Shown in pieces: positions 26,374 through 35,727 of a stretch of 64,000 nt of DNA. The notes under the pieces were generated by a model. It saw only the letters and a list, made by a program, of their open reading frames with translations. It was not told where the DNA came from and made no database searches. This stretch comes from Microcella pacifica (GTDB lineage Bacteria; Actinomycetota; Actinomycetes; Actinomycetales; Microbacteriaceae): contig NZ_VIKT02000005.1 of assembly GCF_009371975.2 (NCBI RefSeq), positions 83,965 to 147,964 on the forward strand, given 5' to 3'. The stretch's first letter is position 1. Every line of letters begins with the position of its first letter. The position numbers and the translations under genes are program-made.

Positions 26374-27333
26374 TCAGTCCCGCAGCCGCACGCGACGGTT
26401 CTGCGAGCTCTCGTCGAGCTCGGCGACCTCCTCGCGCGACTTGACGAACGCGCTGAACGACGAGAAGCCGAGCACCTTCTCGTTGAAGGCGGGGTCGAGG
26501 CGCACCATCTGCTTCTTCACCTCAGAGTTGTGCAGCCAGTCGCTATCGTCCTTCTCGTGGGCGAGGCGCAACGCGCGCACGAGCAGACCGGTCGCCTCGT
26601 CCTGCGTCGTGCGGGGCGACGTGGTCGCGGCCTTCGTCGCCCGGCGGCGGCGGGGCTTGGTGCCGGCGGAATCGTCGGCGCCGTCGGCCTCGGCCGCATC
26701 CTTCGCACCGTCCTCCGCCTCGACCGCGCTGCTGAGGTCGGCGGCGATGCGGGATGCAGGCCGGATGCCCGGCAGACCGTCGTAGTCGGCGAATTCGTTG
26801 CACGCCGCCTTGAGGCTCTTGCTCGTGCCGCCCGCTACCCCGATGCCGACCACGTAGCGGCCGAGTCGCTTGGAGCGCTGCGCGAGGGCGATGTAGTCGC
26901 TGTCGCCCGCCGCGATGACGACGTGCGTGATGTCGGGCAGGCGGAAGAGGTCTTCGACGACGTCGACCGAGAGTCGGATGTCGGCGCCGTTCTTCATCTG
27001 CTGCGTGGCCGGGAAGAGCTGCGTGAGGTCGACGGCGCGCTCCATGAGCTGGCCCTGGTAGGCGGCGTTCACTCCGATCGACCAGTCGGCGTAGGCGCGC
27101 GAGAGCACGATCGTGCCGAAGCTCGAGGCGAAGTCGAGGATGGCGCTGATGTCGACCTCGGCGTGCCGCAGCTTGTCCTTGATCTCGTCCGTCGCGCCCG
27201 TGAGGCCCGCCGGCAGCCGGTAGACGTTGTCTTTGCGCCACGCGCCGCGACCGTGCACCTGGTCGTAGCGGGAGATCACGATGTTGTCGAAGTCGATGTA
27301 GACCGCGACACGACCCTCGAACGGTTCAGCCAT
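26374..27333 (-). CDS. NYN-domain protein with LOTUS/OST-HTH domain
   Basis: This 319-residue protein combines an N-terminal NYN (PIN-like) nuclease domain with a C-terminal LOTUS/OST-HTH domain. The NYN acidic residues are visible in AVYIDFDNI, NGADIRLSVDVVEDL and AAGDSDYIAL. A basic linker (KPRRRRATKAA) leads to the LOTUS domain, about residues 245-315. The pairing suggests RNA binding and cleavage, as in LabA-like and MARF1-like proteins. Substrate is unknown. A CAGACT box 6 nt before the ATG implies a leaderless transcript. Confidence 0.88.
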   Translation of the reverse strand: MAEPFEGRVAVYIDFDNIVISRYDQVHGRGAWRKDNVYRLPAGLTGATDEIKDKLRHAEVDISAILDFASSFGTIVLSRAYADWSIGVNAAYQGQLMERAVDLTQLFPATQQMKNGADIRLSVDVVEDLFRLPDITHVVIAAGDSDYIALAQRSKRLGRYVVGIGVAGGTSKSLKAACNEFADYDGLPGIRPASRIAADLSSAVEAEDGAKDAAEADGADDSAGTKPRRRRATKAATTSPRTTQDEATGLLVRALRLAHEKDDSDWLHNSEVKKQMVRLDPAFNEKVLGFSSFSAFVKSREEVAELDESSQNRRVRLRD

Positions 27334-27339
27334 GGGGCC

Positions 27340-27345
27340 AGTCTG
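27340..27345 (-). promoter_or_regulatory. Predicted -10 box of the NYN-domain gene (leaderless)
   Basis: CAGACT on the minus strand is separated from the ATG at 27333 by 6 nt. Confidence 0.4.
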
Positions 27346-27366
27346 TCAGGCCCGCGGCGGGCACGG

Positions 27367-28308
27367 TCAGACTGCGGGCACCTGCTCGACGAAGCGCACA
27401 CCGGTGAGGCGCTCCGACACCGCCCACAGGCGGGCCTCGGCCGCACGATCGCGAGCGGCGCGGGGGATGCGCGCGGGCGCGGGCTCGCCGCGCACCTCGA
27501 GGAAGCCTTTCGGGCCGTAGTAGCCGCCCGGCTCGGCGTCGGGGCTCGTCGCCGCATACAGGGACGGCAGCATGCCGACATCGACTGTCTGCATGATGCG
27601 GGCGGAGAGGCGCTGGCGGCGCTTGCTCGGCGCGACCCCGCGCCGCGGGCCCGTCGTCTGCAGGTTCGTGAGGGTGCCGCCGGGGTGCGCCGCGGTGCTC
27701 ACGAGCCCCCAGCCGTGGGCGTCGCTGCGGCGCTGCAGCTCCCGTGCGAAGGAGAGGTTCGCGAGCTTCGACAGGCCGTAGGCGCCCCAGGCACTGTAGC
27801 CCTGCTCGGCGTTCAGGTTCTCCCACTGCCAGCGGCCGGCGTTCGCCGCGAGGCTGCTCGTCGAGACGACGCGCGGGGCCTCGGCGCGCACGAGGGCGGG
27901 CAGCAGATGGCCGGTGAGCGCGAACGGGCCGAGGTGGTTGCTGCCGAACTGCAGCTCGAAGCCCTCCTCGGTGCGCTCGAGCTCGGGCACAGCCATGATG
28001 CCGGCGTTGTTGAGGAGCAGGTCGATGGGGCGGTCCTCGTCGAGGAGCGACTGCGCCGCGGCGCGCACGCTGTCGAGCGAGGCGAGATCGAGGTCGAGCA
28101 GGCGCAGCGTCGCGGCGGGGTGCTGCTCGAGCAACCGCGTGCGAGCATCCTCGCCCTTCTCCCGGTTGCGCACGGCCATGACGACCTCGGCGCCCGCTTC
28201 GGCGAGCCTGCTGGTGAGGCCGAAGCCGAGTCCGCTGTTGGCGCCGGTGACGACGGCGAGGCGTCCGGTGAGGTCGGGCACGGTCGTGTCGAGGGCGCGG
28301 CGGGGCAT
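27367..28308 (-). CDS. Short-chain dehydrogenase/reductase
   Basis: The 313-residue SDR enzyme has the NAD(P) motif TGANSGLG, the NNAG motif near residue 95, the catalytic Ser in STSSLA and YGLSK as the Tyr-x-x-x-Lys pair. The C-terminal extension and the Arg after the second strand (VRNREKG) fit NADP-using retinol-dehydrogenase-like SDRs. The natural substrate cannot be inferred. It reads in the same direction as the NYN gene but is a separate unit. Confidence 0.9.
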   Translation of the reverse strand: MPRRALDTTVPDLTGRLAVVTGANSGLGFGLTSRLAEAGAEVVMAVRNREKGEDARTRLLEQHPAATLRLLDLDLASLDSVRAAAQSLLDEDRPIDLLLNNAGIMAVPELERTEEGFELQFGSNHLGPFALTGHLLPALVRAEAPRVVSTSSLAANAGRWQWENLNAEQGYSAWGAYGLSKLANLSFARELQRRSDAHGWGLVSTAAHPGGTLTNLQTTGPRRGVAPSKRRQRLSARIMQTVDVGMLPSLYAATSPDAEPGGYYGPKGFLEVRGEPAPARIPRAARDRAAEARLWAVSERLTGVRFVEQVPAV

Positions 28309-28440
28309 GAGGCTCCTAGGTTGTGGGATGTGCGGGTGGTGTCATCCCATCATTCGGAGCGCGAGACGCGCTGGACGGGAGCCCGGTGCAGGCTGGGAGC
28401 GCTGTGTCGGCCGGAAGCGCGGCGGCTGCGGAAAACGCGC

Positions 28441-29469
28441 TCAGGCCCCGAGCGCGCGATCCTCGGCGGCGTAGTCGAACCAGTTCTCGGCGCCGTACCG
28501 CGCGAGCCCGGGGAAGAGCTCGCGCCAGTCGCCCTCCGCCACCCGCGCGAGCATCCAGTCGAGTGCTGAGCCGATCGTCGACCGGTGCGTGCCGAGCGGC
28601 TCGTAGCCGAGCTGCTCGCGCGCCGCCTGCATTGACAGCACCATGGGGTTCGGCGCCGCCCACGGGTGAGCGCCAACGCCGTCGACGGGCGGCCCCGCGA
28701 GCAGGTCGAATTCGGCGGTATGGCCGACGTGGGCGAAGACGTCCTGCCCGATCTCGAGCGCCGTGGGCACCGGGTCGTCGACGGCGTTGAGAACCCTCCG
28801 GCCCGGATGCTCGGCCGCGAGCCGCACGAGCTCGGCGATGTTCACCGTCGCCGATGTCGAGAACCTGCTCTCCCCGCGGTAGGCGAGCGGCACGCGGTCG
28901 CGACCATCGAGCGCGCGCTGGAGGAAGTACCACTCGCGCAGCGCCGGCGACTCGGGGCCGTGGATCGCGCCGGGGCGCAGGATCGTCACGGGCAGGTCGT
29001 CGAACTCGAGCAGGGCGCGCTCGAGCGCCGCCTTGCCCGCCGAGTAGCTCGTGCGCGCGCCGGGCCCCGCGTCGCCGACGGTGGGGTGATCCTCGGTGAT
29101 GGGCACGGGGTACGTGGGGAAGTCGTCGACCCCGGTCGCGTCGTCGGGCGAGGAGCCGTCGAGCCCCGCGTATACGGACGCCGTGGAGATGACGACGAGC
29201 GAGCCCACGTCGCCCGCGAGGGGCGCGTACGTCTCCGCGTGCTCGGCGGTGTAGGCGACGGAGTCGAGAACGAGGTCGGCACCGGATGCCGCTGCCCGCA
29301 CGGCCGTCGCATCCTCTCGGTCGAGGGTGAGCGTGCGCACGCCCTCGACGACGCTCGACCGCGCGCCGCGGTGCGCGACCGTGACGTCCCAGCCGTGGGA
29401 GAGGAGGGTGCGGGCGGTGGCTGTGCCGATCTGACCGGATCCGCCGAGAAGAATCGCCCGCTTCTGCAT
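28441..29469 (-). CDS. NAD-dependent epimerase/dehydratase family protein
   Basis: The 342-residue protein is an extended SDR: GGSGQIGT for dinucleotide binding, SYSAGKAALE supplying the Tyr-x-x-x-Lys pair, and a long C-terminal substrate domain. The start was placed at the ATG at 29469, where the Rossmann strand begins; a TAGAGT box lies 7 nt before it. An open stretch further upstream is not conserved-looking. Substrate unknown, with a sugar nucleotide or small alcohol plausible. Confidence 0.85.
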   Translation of the reverse strand: MQKRAILLGGSGQIGTATARTLLSHGWDVTVAHRGARSSVVEGVRTLTLDREDATAVRAAASGADLVLDSVAYTAEHAETYAPLAGDVGSLVVISTASVYAGLDGSSPDDATGVDDFPTYPVPITEDHPTVGDAGPGARTSYSAGKAALERALLEFDDLPVTILRPGAIHGPESPALREWYFLQRALDGRDRVPLAYRGESRFSTSATVNIAELVRLAAEHPGRRVLNAVDDPVPTALEIGQDVFAHVGHTAEFDLLAGPPVDGVGAHPWAAPNPMVLSMQAAREQLGYEPLGTHRSTIGSALDWMLARVAEGDWRELFPGLARYGAENWFDYAAEDRALGA

Positions 29470-29533
29470 AGGCTGAACTCTAGAGCGCACGGGTTGCGCT
29501 TCGACACCCCTCTCCCCACCCTCAGGAGCACTC

Positions 29534-30151
29534 ATGGCGAACTCGCCGATGACCCGCACCCAGTTCTCCAGCAGCCTCATCGCCGGCGCTGTGGCGCACA
29601 CGATGTTCCAGACCGGCTGGTTCGGCTTCGGCATGTCGCTCGCGGGTCTCGCGGCAGCGGCGCTGTTCGGCAACCTCGTCGACGTCATCGGCGACGCGAT
29701 CGGCAGCGAGGCCCTGCCGAGCCTGTTCAACTCGCTCGGCGTGGGCGCCGATATCCTCTTCTGGGTGCTCATCGCGATGCTCATCGGCAGCCTCGTGCTC
29801 GTGCTGCTCGCCGTCATCGTGAGCGTCTGGTTGCTGCGCCTGACCGGTCAGCGCAAGCCGTGGGCGGTCACGTGGGCCTCGCTCGGCATCACCGCCGTGC
29901 TCGACATCGGCCTGTTCTGGCTGTACGTGTGGCTCGCCACGGTTGTGACCGACTCGCCCGTCGCCGGCCCCGTGCTGCTGACACCGGTGTTCGCGCTCGT
30001 GGGGGGCATCCTGCTCGGAGCCCTCGTGTGGTGGGCGATCGCGCACGCATTCCGCGACAAGTCGGCCGAGCAGCAACACAGCGACGGGGAGAAGGGCGAC
30101 GGGGATGCGGCCACCGCCGCACCCGCCCCGGTTACACCCGCCGAAGCCTGA
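29534..30151 (+). CDS. Hypothetical multi-pass membrane protein
   Basis: This 205-residue protein has about four membrane helices and a charged, Ala/Pro-rich C-terminal tail (EKGDGDAATAAPAP). The family is not recognised. ATG at 29534 follows CAGGAG. A 57-residue membrane protein follows 38 bp downstream and may be co-transcribed. Confidence 0.65.
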   Translation: MANSPMTRTQFSSSLIAGAVAHTMFQTGWFGFGMSLAGLAAAALFGNLVDVIGDAIGSEALPSLFNSLGVGADILFWVLIAMLIGSLVLVLLAVIVSVWLLRLTGQRKPWAVTWASLGITAVLDIGLFWLYVWLATVVTDSPVAGPVLLTPVFALVGGILLGALVWWAIAHAFRDKSAEQQHSDGEKGDGDAATAAPAPVTPAEA

Positions 30152-30189
30152 GGCCTGAATCGCCTGCGACCTGGCAGAATGGGGACACC

Positions 30190-30363
30190 ATGAAAATCAC
30201 CGTCGTGATCGCTTCCCTCGCGCTCTTCTTCGCCTCCTTCCTGCTGTTCGCCTACGCCTTCGCGGTGCCGGACGAGTTCAAGGCGATCATGTTCTTCACG
30301 GGCATCCTGTCGATCGCGCTCTCGCTCGCGATCCCGTTCCACATTCTCGGTAGCCGCGAGTAG
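30190..30363 (+). CDS. Small membrane protein, two TM helices
   Basis: A 57-residue protein made of two hydrophobic helices joined by VPDEFKA. Coding is supported by the clean GC-rich third positions and by a CAGAAT box 9 nt before the ATG. Function unknown. Confidence 0.6.
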   Translation: MKITVVIASLALFFASFLLFAYAFAVPDEFKAIMFFTGILSIALSLAIPFHILGSRE

Positions 30364-30375
30364 CGCGAGCGCGCG

Positions 30376-31158
30376 CTAGCGCAGAAGCTCGACGAGCAGT
30401 GCGGTGAGCTGCTCGCGCATCTGCTCGCTCGTGATCGAGCGCTCCCCGTCGCCGGACTGCGGCCCGTAGTCACCGAACGCGGCATGGTTGGCGCCCTCGA
30501 TGATCTCGAACCGCGCGGTGTCGGGCAGCAGCGCGGCAGACTCGGCGATGGTGTCGAGCTCGGTGAGGCCGTCGTTCTCGGCAGCGATGCTCAGCACCGT
30601 GAGCCCGCTCTCGCTCAGGTCGTTGGCGCAGTAGCTGCCGAGCAGCACGAGACCCTCCGCCTCGGAGTCGGCCGCCATCATGCAGGCACGCACGCCCCCG
30701 AGTGAGTGGCCCCCGACGAACCAGCGCTCCACGTCGGGCGCGGCTGTCGTGAGGTCGTCGAGTTCGCGCGTGTCGAAGAACGCGAGGTTGAGCGCCGGCT
30801 CGGTGATGAGCACCGTGACGCCCTGCTCCTCCACGATGCCGCTGAGCTGGTAGAGGTACGCGTAGGCGTCGACGCGGGCGCCGGGGATGAAGACGAGGCC
30901 GGCGGGGCTCTCGGGGAGGGCGATCGAGTCGGCGATCGGAGTCATGAGGATGCCCTCGTCGACGGCGGCGACCTGAATACCGCCGTTGCGGAACACCTCG
31001 AGCGTCGCCTCGCGCTCTGCCTGGTACGGGCTGTTGGCCCAGAGGAGGAAGCCGACGATGACGAGGAGCAGTGCTCCGAGGGCGCCGACTCCGACGGCCC
31101 GAACGCGGCGGGTGCGGCGGCTGGCGGGGCGACGGCGAGAGGAAGCGTCAGAGGTCAT
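30376..31158 (-). CDS. Alpha/beta-hydrolase family protein, membrane-anchored
   Basis: This 260-residue protein has an N-terminal membrane helix after an Arg-rich start and then an alpha/beta-hydrolase fold. The nucleophile is in GGHSLGG, an Asp follows in SIAAENDGL and the His is in EGANHAAFGDYG. The architecture fits the alpha/beta-hydrolase_5 family of secreted or anchored enzymes. Substrate unknown. A GATAAT box sits 5 nt before the ATG. Confidence 0.85.
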   Translation of the reverse strand: MTSDASSRRRPASRRTRRVRAVGVGALGALLLVIVGFLLWANSPYQAEREATLEVFRNGGIQVAAVDEGILMTPIADSIALPESPAGLVFIPGARVDAYAYLYQLSGIVEEQGVTVLITEPALNLAFFDTRELDDLTTAAPDVERWFVGGHSLGGVRACMMAADSEAEGLVLLGSYCANDLSESGLTVLSIAAENDGLTELDTIAESAALLPDTARFEIIEGANHAAFGDYGPQSGDGERSITSEQMREQLTALLVELLR

Positions 31159-31192
31159 GCCTCATTATCGGCGCAGAGCGCCGGGAGTGCGG

Positions 31193-31690
31193 TCAGGCCG
31201 TCTTGAGCAGGTTCGTCGTGAAGCGCTGCAGGCGCTCGGTGAGACCGGCGCTGCGGCGCGCGACGACCTCACTGCGGCTGAGGGTGAGCTCGCTCGTGGC
31301 GGCCAGCATCCTGATCATCATCGAGCACGCCAGATCGGCGCACAGGTAGGTGCCGATGGTGTTGCCGTCGCGGCCCGCGGCACCGCCCTTGGGCGCGCTG
31401 AACATGAGCACCTGCGTCGAGGGCTGCGGCGTGTGGCAGAACGAGCACATGGCCCCGATGCCGGGGCGCAGGGTCGACGAAGCGGCGCGCACCATGAACC
31501 CGACCGGGCGGTCGTCGACCCAGTGCACGATGTAGCCGCGCGGCGAGCCGTCGGGGTCGCGCCAGCCGAGGTACTCCCGCTCGTCCCACAGGGTCTCGTA
31601 CAGACCGGGCAGCGGCATTCTCGCGATCTCGGCCTCGGTCGCGTTCACAATCGAGCCGCGAATCTGCTCGGCAGTCAGTTCTCTCATCAT
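31193..31690 (-). CDS. FBP-domain zinc-finger protein (elongation-factor-G-binding-like)
   Basis: This protein of about 165 residues matches the FBP domain family, whose treble-clef zinc finger resembles the EF-G-binding region of FusB proteins. Four cysteines are in CSFCHTP and YLCADLAC. Upstream, LPGLYETLWDEREYLGWRDP is typical. The founding name, fibronectin-binding, is misleading. A role on the ribosome is inferred from the family. Two adjacent ATG codons (31690, 31687) are possible starts and a TACGCT box precedes them. Confidence 0.88.
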   Translation of the reverse strand: MMRELTAEQIRGSIVNATEAEIARMPLPGLYETLWDEREYLGWRDPDGSPRGYIVHWVDDRPVGFMVRAASSTLRPGIGAMCSFCHTPQPSTQVLMFSAPKGGAAGRDGNTIGTYLCADLACSMMIRMLAATSELTLSRSEVVARRSAGLTERLQRFTTNLLKTA

Positions 31691-31729
31691 TCGACAGCGT
31701 ACGACACGCGGTCGACGGTACCTGAACGC

Positions 31730-31765
31730 AGAACGGGGCGGCCCCCGGTGGGGCCGCCCCGTTCT
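31730..31765 (-). terminator. Perfect 16-bp hairpin, probable terminator of the YceI gene
   Basis: Arms at 31730-31745 and 31750-31765 pair without mismatch around a 4-nt loop. It lies 46 bp after the YceI stop. The T-tract is poor, so termination may be inefficient or factor-dependent. Confidence 0.6.
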
Positions 31766-31810
31766 GCAGGGCGAGGTGTCGGGGCGCTCAGCGCCCCGCA
31801 TCCCGCTCGA

Positions 31811-32371
31811 TCAGGACTGCAGCTGGAACTGCGCGTCGATCGTGATCGTGACCTCGTCGCCGAGGAGGAAGCCGCCGGCCTCGAGGGGAGCGTTCCAGCT
31901 CACGCCGAAGTCGTGGCGGTTGATGACCGCGTGACCGTTCGCGGCGGCGACGATGTTGCCCCACGGGTCCTTCGCGATGCCGCCGAACTCGCCCGTGAAC
32001 GTGACGGGCTTGGTCACGCCGCGCAGGGTGAGCTCGCCGTCGAGCTTGAGCTCGTCGCCCTCCGTGCGGATGCCCGTCGAGCGGAACTCCATGGTCGGGT
32101 ACTGCTCGGGCGCGAAGAAGTCGTTGCTGCGCAGGTGGCCGTCGCGGTCGGCGTTCTTGGTGTTGATCGACGCGATGTCGACGGAGACGACGACGCTCGA
32201 CTCGAGGGGGTTCTCGGCCGCGGTGACCGTGGCGTCGAACTGCTCGAAGGTGCCGCGCACCTTGCTGATCGCGAGGTGGCGCACGCTGAAGCCGATCTCG
32301 GAGTGCGAGGCGTCGATGGTCCAGGTTCCTGCGACGTAGCCGGGGATGGTGTCGGCGGTGAGAGTAGTCAT
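31811..32371 (-). CDS. YceI-family lipid-binding protein
   Basis: A 186-residue YceI/lipocalin-like beta-barrel. The N-terminal TWTIDASHSEIGFSVRHL and the LRGVTKPVTF strand are family signatures. YceI proteins bind isoprenoid-type lipids. No signal peptide is seen, so the protein is likely cytoplasmic, as is common in actinobacteria. Start ATG at 32371 is preceded by AAGGAG at good spacing. Confidence 0.92.
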   Translation of the reverse strand: MTTLTADTIPGYVAGTWTIDASHSEIGFSVRHLAISKVRGTFEQFDATVTAAENPLESSVVVSVDIASINTKNADRDGHLRSNDFFAPEQYPTMEFRSTGIRTEGDELKLDGELTLRGVTKPVTFTGEFGGIAKDPWGNIVAAANGHAVINRHDFGVSWNAPLEAGGFLLGDEVTITIDAQFQLQS

Positions 32372-32542
32372 GCGGTGGGGTTCTCCTTGAGTGTCGTGTC
32401 GTGTGGTCGTTCCGTCGTTCCGTCGAACGTGCTGTCGACGGAGCAACGGTCTATGCAATCGCATGGATGCTCGGACTATTCCCGTACGGAGGACATTCCC
32501 TTCTCGTCCCGATCGGGGCGCCGTTCACGGTTGGATGGTGTC

Positions 32543-34048
32543 GTGGAATCCGACCTCCTGACCCGCCTGCGCGCCGACCTTGCGGACGCCGCCTACACCG
32601 TCGACCGGTTGCAGCAGCTGTGGGGCGCCGACGCCGACGCCGCGCTGCACCGCGGCGATCGCGTGCTCGCGCTACGCACGGCGCGGGCGGCGGGCCTCGC
32701 GCCGGTCGTCCTGCTCGCGCGGCTGTTCCGCCTGCACGACACGCTCACCGGCCCGGAGCTCGCCGCGGCGTTCCCGGCGCTCGGGGTCGAGGGGGCTCGC
32801 GCTCTGGGCCTCGTCGGGGAGGCCGGGCGCGCGCTCATCGACGTGGGCCCGCTCACCGCGATCGACGGCGCAGGCGCCGCCGAGTGGTGGATCGTCTCCG
32901 ACCTGGATGAGCAGGCGCTCGGCGGTGCGCTGCCGCCCGACCACGTGCTCGGCGTGGGTGGGGCGTCGCTCACGCTCGCGGGCCTGCAGCCCACGACGCC
33001 CGTCGGGTCGGTGCTCGACCTCGGCATGGGCTGCGGCGTGCAAAGCCTCTTCGCGGCGCGCCGAGCCACGCGGGTCGTCGCTACGGATGTCTCGACCCGT
33101 GCGCTCGAGCTGGCGGGGGCGACGTTCGCGCTTTCCGGCGTCGACACGGTCGAGCTGCGTCACGGCGATCTCTATGCGCCGGCGGCGGGGGAGCGCTTCG
33201 ACCGCATCGTCAGCAACCCGCCGTTCGTCATCACGCCCCGCCGCGAGGGCGTGCCCCTTTACGAGTACCGAGACGGCGGCCGCGTGGGCGACGGCATCGT
33301 GGAAGAGGTCGTGCGCGGCGCCCGGGACCACCTCGTGCCCGGCGGCACGGCGCACCTTCTCGGAAATTGGGAGTATCGCGATGACGAGGATGGCCTGTCT
33401 CGCGTCACGCGCTGGCTAGAGCAGGCCGGGCTCGACGGCTGGGTCATCGAGCGGGAGCGCCAGTCGCCCGCCGAGTATGCCGCCACGTGGATCCGCGACG
33501 GCGGCACGCGCGCGGGTACGCCCGAGTTCGAGCGCTTGGTGGGGCAGTGGCTCGACGACTTCGCCGACCGCGGTGTCGTGGGTGTGGGGTTCGGGTACCT
33601 CGTGCTGCGGCATCCTGCTCCCGGCACGGCGACCCTGCGACGCACAGAGGTCGTGACGTCGCCCCGCCCCGACGCTGCAGCGGGTCTCGGCGACACCCTG
33701 CTCGCGGGCTTCGCCATGCACGACCGCCTCGCACCTCTCGACGATGCGGCGCTCGCCGAGCTGCGCTGCGCTGTCGCGGGCGACGTCACGGAGGAGCGCC
33801 ACTACTGGCCGGGCGCCGACGGCCCGACGGTCATACGGCTGCGGCAGGGCGGCGGGCTGGCGCGCCAGATCGAGGCGGATGCTGCGCTCGCCGGCTTCGT
33901 CGGTGCGAGCGATGGCGGCCTCACCGTCGGCGAGATCGCGAGCGCCCTCGCCCACCTGCTCGAGGTGGAGGAGGGCGCTCTGCTCGCGCAACTGCTGCCG
34001 CAGGTGCGCGAGCTGCTCGTGACGGGCCTGCTGACGCTCAGCGAGTAG
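32543..34048 (+). CDS. Class I SAM-dependent methyltransferase with N-terminal DUF7059-like domain
   Basis: The 501-residue protein starts with GTG at 32543. Residues 1-140 are a helical domain (DUF7059-like). A Rossmann methyltransferase follows, with motif I VLDLGMGCGVQS and motif IV SNPPF. SNPPF is typical of enzymes methylating a planar nitrogen, as in HemK/PrmC, RsmC and N6-adenine methyltransferases. The C-terminal 150 residues resemble a winged-helix region. The target is probably rRNA or a translation protein; this is inference. Confidence 0.85.
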   Translation: MESDLLTRLRADLADAAYTVDRLQQLWGADADAALHRGDRVLALRTARAAGLAPVVLLARLFRLHDTLTGPELAAAFPALGVEGARALGLVGEAGRALIDVGPLTAIDGAGAAEWWIVSDLDEQALGGALPPDHVLGVGGASLTLAGLQPTTPVGSVLDLGMGCGVQSLFAARRATRVVATDVSTRALELAGATFALSGVDTVELRHGDLYAPAAGERFDRIVSNPPFVITPRREGVPLYEYRDGGRVGDGIVEEVVRGARDHLVPGGTAHLLGNWEYRDDEDGLSRVTRWLEQAGLDGWVIERERQSPAEYAATWIRDGGTRAGTPEFERLVGQWLDDFADRGVVGVGFGYLVLRHPAPGTATLRRTEVVTSPRPDAAAGLGDTLLAGFAMHDRLAPLDDAALAELRCAVAGDVTEERHYWPGADGPTVIRLRQGGGLARQIEADAALAGFVGASDGGLTVGEIASALAHLLEVEEGALLAQLLPQVRELLVTGLLTLSE

Positions 34049-34057
34049 CCGATCCGA

Positions 34058-34810
34058 CTACGTGTTGGTGGGCGTGGCCTTTCGCAGGATGAGGTAGGCG
34101 GCGCTCGCGGCGATGGCCGAGATCACGAGGCTCCAGGCAAGGGTGCCGAGCACGCCGGCCGTGGCGAAGAACTCGCCCACGGCGCCCCACGACTCCGTCC
34201 AGGTGAGGAGGAAGCCCACCGCGACGAGTAGGACGACGAGGCCCGCCCAGAAGACGTACATGCCCGAGGCCTTCCAGCGCACGTACACGGCGGCGGTCGC
34301 ACCACCGACGGAGGCGAAGAGCAGCAGAAGGAGGAACGTGCCGAGGAAGAGCTCGAACCAGCTGAAGTCGGGCGACGAATCGAAGAATCGCAGGCCGATG
34401 CCCCAGTAGTCGACGGCGCGCTCCGCCATGGCGAGCGTCGCGATGAGCGCCGCGTAGCCGGCGGAGAGCAGCGTGAAGAGCGCACCGGTTCCGAGGAGGT
34501 AGTCGCGCCGGGTGGCGCCGAACCCGAGGGCGAGGGGGAACGTCTGGTTGACGCTCTGCACGGCCATGACGAGCGTGTAGACCCAGATGAACCCGACACC
34601 GCCGTTGACGCCGACCGCGGTGGCACCCTCGGTCGCCGTCGAGATGAGGCTGTAGATGGCGAGGTTGAGTACATAGATGAACCCCAGGATCATGAGCGGC
34701 CACCCGATGAGGGTCATGGGGTTGGTGAGCTGCAGGAGCATGATCGTCGAGATGCGGCGCCCGAGCGGGCGCGCCGTCGTGGGCAGGCTGTCTGCGGTGA
34801 ACGCGGTCAT
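34058..34810 (-). CDS. ABC transporter permease subunit
   Basis: The 250-residue protein has six hydrophobic segments and no soluble domain, as expected for an ABC-2-like permease. Its start overlaps the end of the ATPase gene by 4 nt (ATGA). It is the last gene of the gntR-ATPase-permease operon. The arrangement is like YtrA-type regulators controlling their own exporter, often for drugs or peptides acting on the envelope. Confidence 0.82.
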   Translation of the reverse strand: MTAFTADSLPTTARPLGRRISTIMLLQLTNPMTLIGWPLMILGFIYVLNLAIYSLISTATEGATAVGVNGGVGFIWVYTLVMAVQSVNQTFPLALGFGATRRDYLLGTGALFTLLSAGYAALIATLAMAERAVDYWGIGLRFFDSSPDFSWFELFLGTFLLLLLFASVGGATAAVYVRWKASGMYVFWAGLVVLLVAVGFLLTWTESWGAVGEFFATAGVLGTLAWSLVISAIAASAAYLILRKATPTNT

Positions 34811-35727
34811 GCCGTCGCCTCCTCGTACGTGGTGGTGGATGGGGTGGTGAAGCCGCCCGTGCGTCGCACGATGAGCTGCTGCAGCGAGACGGGCCCGACC
34901 TCGAGGCCGGCGGTGCGGGCCGCGGCACGATCGGCGTCGTCCATGGCCGCGACGGTGGCGCTCAGGAGCCCGCCGAGCTGCTCGCGGTGAGCGACCTCGC
35001 GGCCCGTGATGAAGCGCTCGACGGCCTCGGTCGTGCCGCTCACGGTCGCGGCGCTCGAGCGCAGCTCCTCGACGGGGGCGTCGATGACGATGCGCCCCTG
35101 GTCGATGACGAGCGCATGCTCGAGCAGTTGGCTGACCTCGTCGATCAGGTGGGTCGAGAGGATCACGGTGCGGGGGTGCTCGCTGTAGTCGGCGAGCAAC
35201 CGGTCGTAGAAGATCTGCCGAGCCACAGCATCCAGACCGAGGTAGGGCTCATCGAAGATCGTGAGCGGCGCGCGCGAGGCGAGCCCGACGATGACGCCGA
35301 TGGCGGAGCGCTGCCCGCGGGAGAGCTTCTTGATGCGCTGCTTCGGCGTGAGGCGGAACTCGTCGACGAGCTGGGCGGCGAAGTCGGCGTCCCAGTTCGC
35401 GAAGAAGCGGGGGGCGCCGGCGAGCACGTGCTTGATGCGGAACTCGTCGGGGTAGCGCTGCGCCTCCGAGATGAAGCAGGTGTGCTGCAGCACGGCCGCG
35501 TTCTCGACCGGCTTGGCACCGAAGAGCCGCACCGTGCCGCTCGTGGGGAACTCCTGGCCGGTGATGAGGCGCATGAGCGTCGTCTTGCCCGCGCCGTTGC
35601 GGCCGAGAAGGCCCGTGATGGTGTTCTGGGGCGTCGTGAACGTCGCGTCGTCGACGGCGGCGAGCGAGCCGAAGCGCTTGGTGAGACCGCGGGCCTCCAA
35701 CGCGAGGGACTCAGGGGCGGGTGTCAT
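34807..35727 (-). CDS. ABC transporter ATP-binding protein
   Basis: The 306-residue ATPase has Walker A GRNGAGKTT, a slightly divergent signature KLSRGQRSAIG in place of LSGGQ, and Walker B LTIFDEPYLGLD. A C-terminal region of about 90 residues follows. It overlaps the gntR stop and the permease start by 4 nt each, so the three are translated as a unit. Confidence 0.93.
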   Translation of the reverse strand: MTPAPESLALEARGLTKRFGSLAAVDDATFTTPQNTITGLLGRNGAGKTTLMRLITGQEFPTSGTVRLFGAKPVENAAVLQHTCFISEAQRYPDEFRIKHVLAGAPRFFANWDADFAAQLVDEFRLTPKQRIKKLSRGQRSAIGVIVGLASRAPLTIFDEPYLGLDAVARQIFYDRLLADYSEHPRTVILSTHLIDEVSQLLEHALVIDQGRIVIDAPVEELRSSAATVSGTTEAVERFITGREVAHREQLGGLLSATVAAMDDADRAAARTAGLEVGPVSLQQLIVRRTGGFTTPSTTTYEEATA

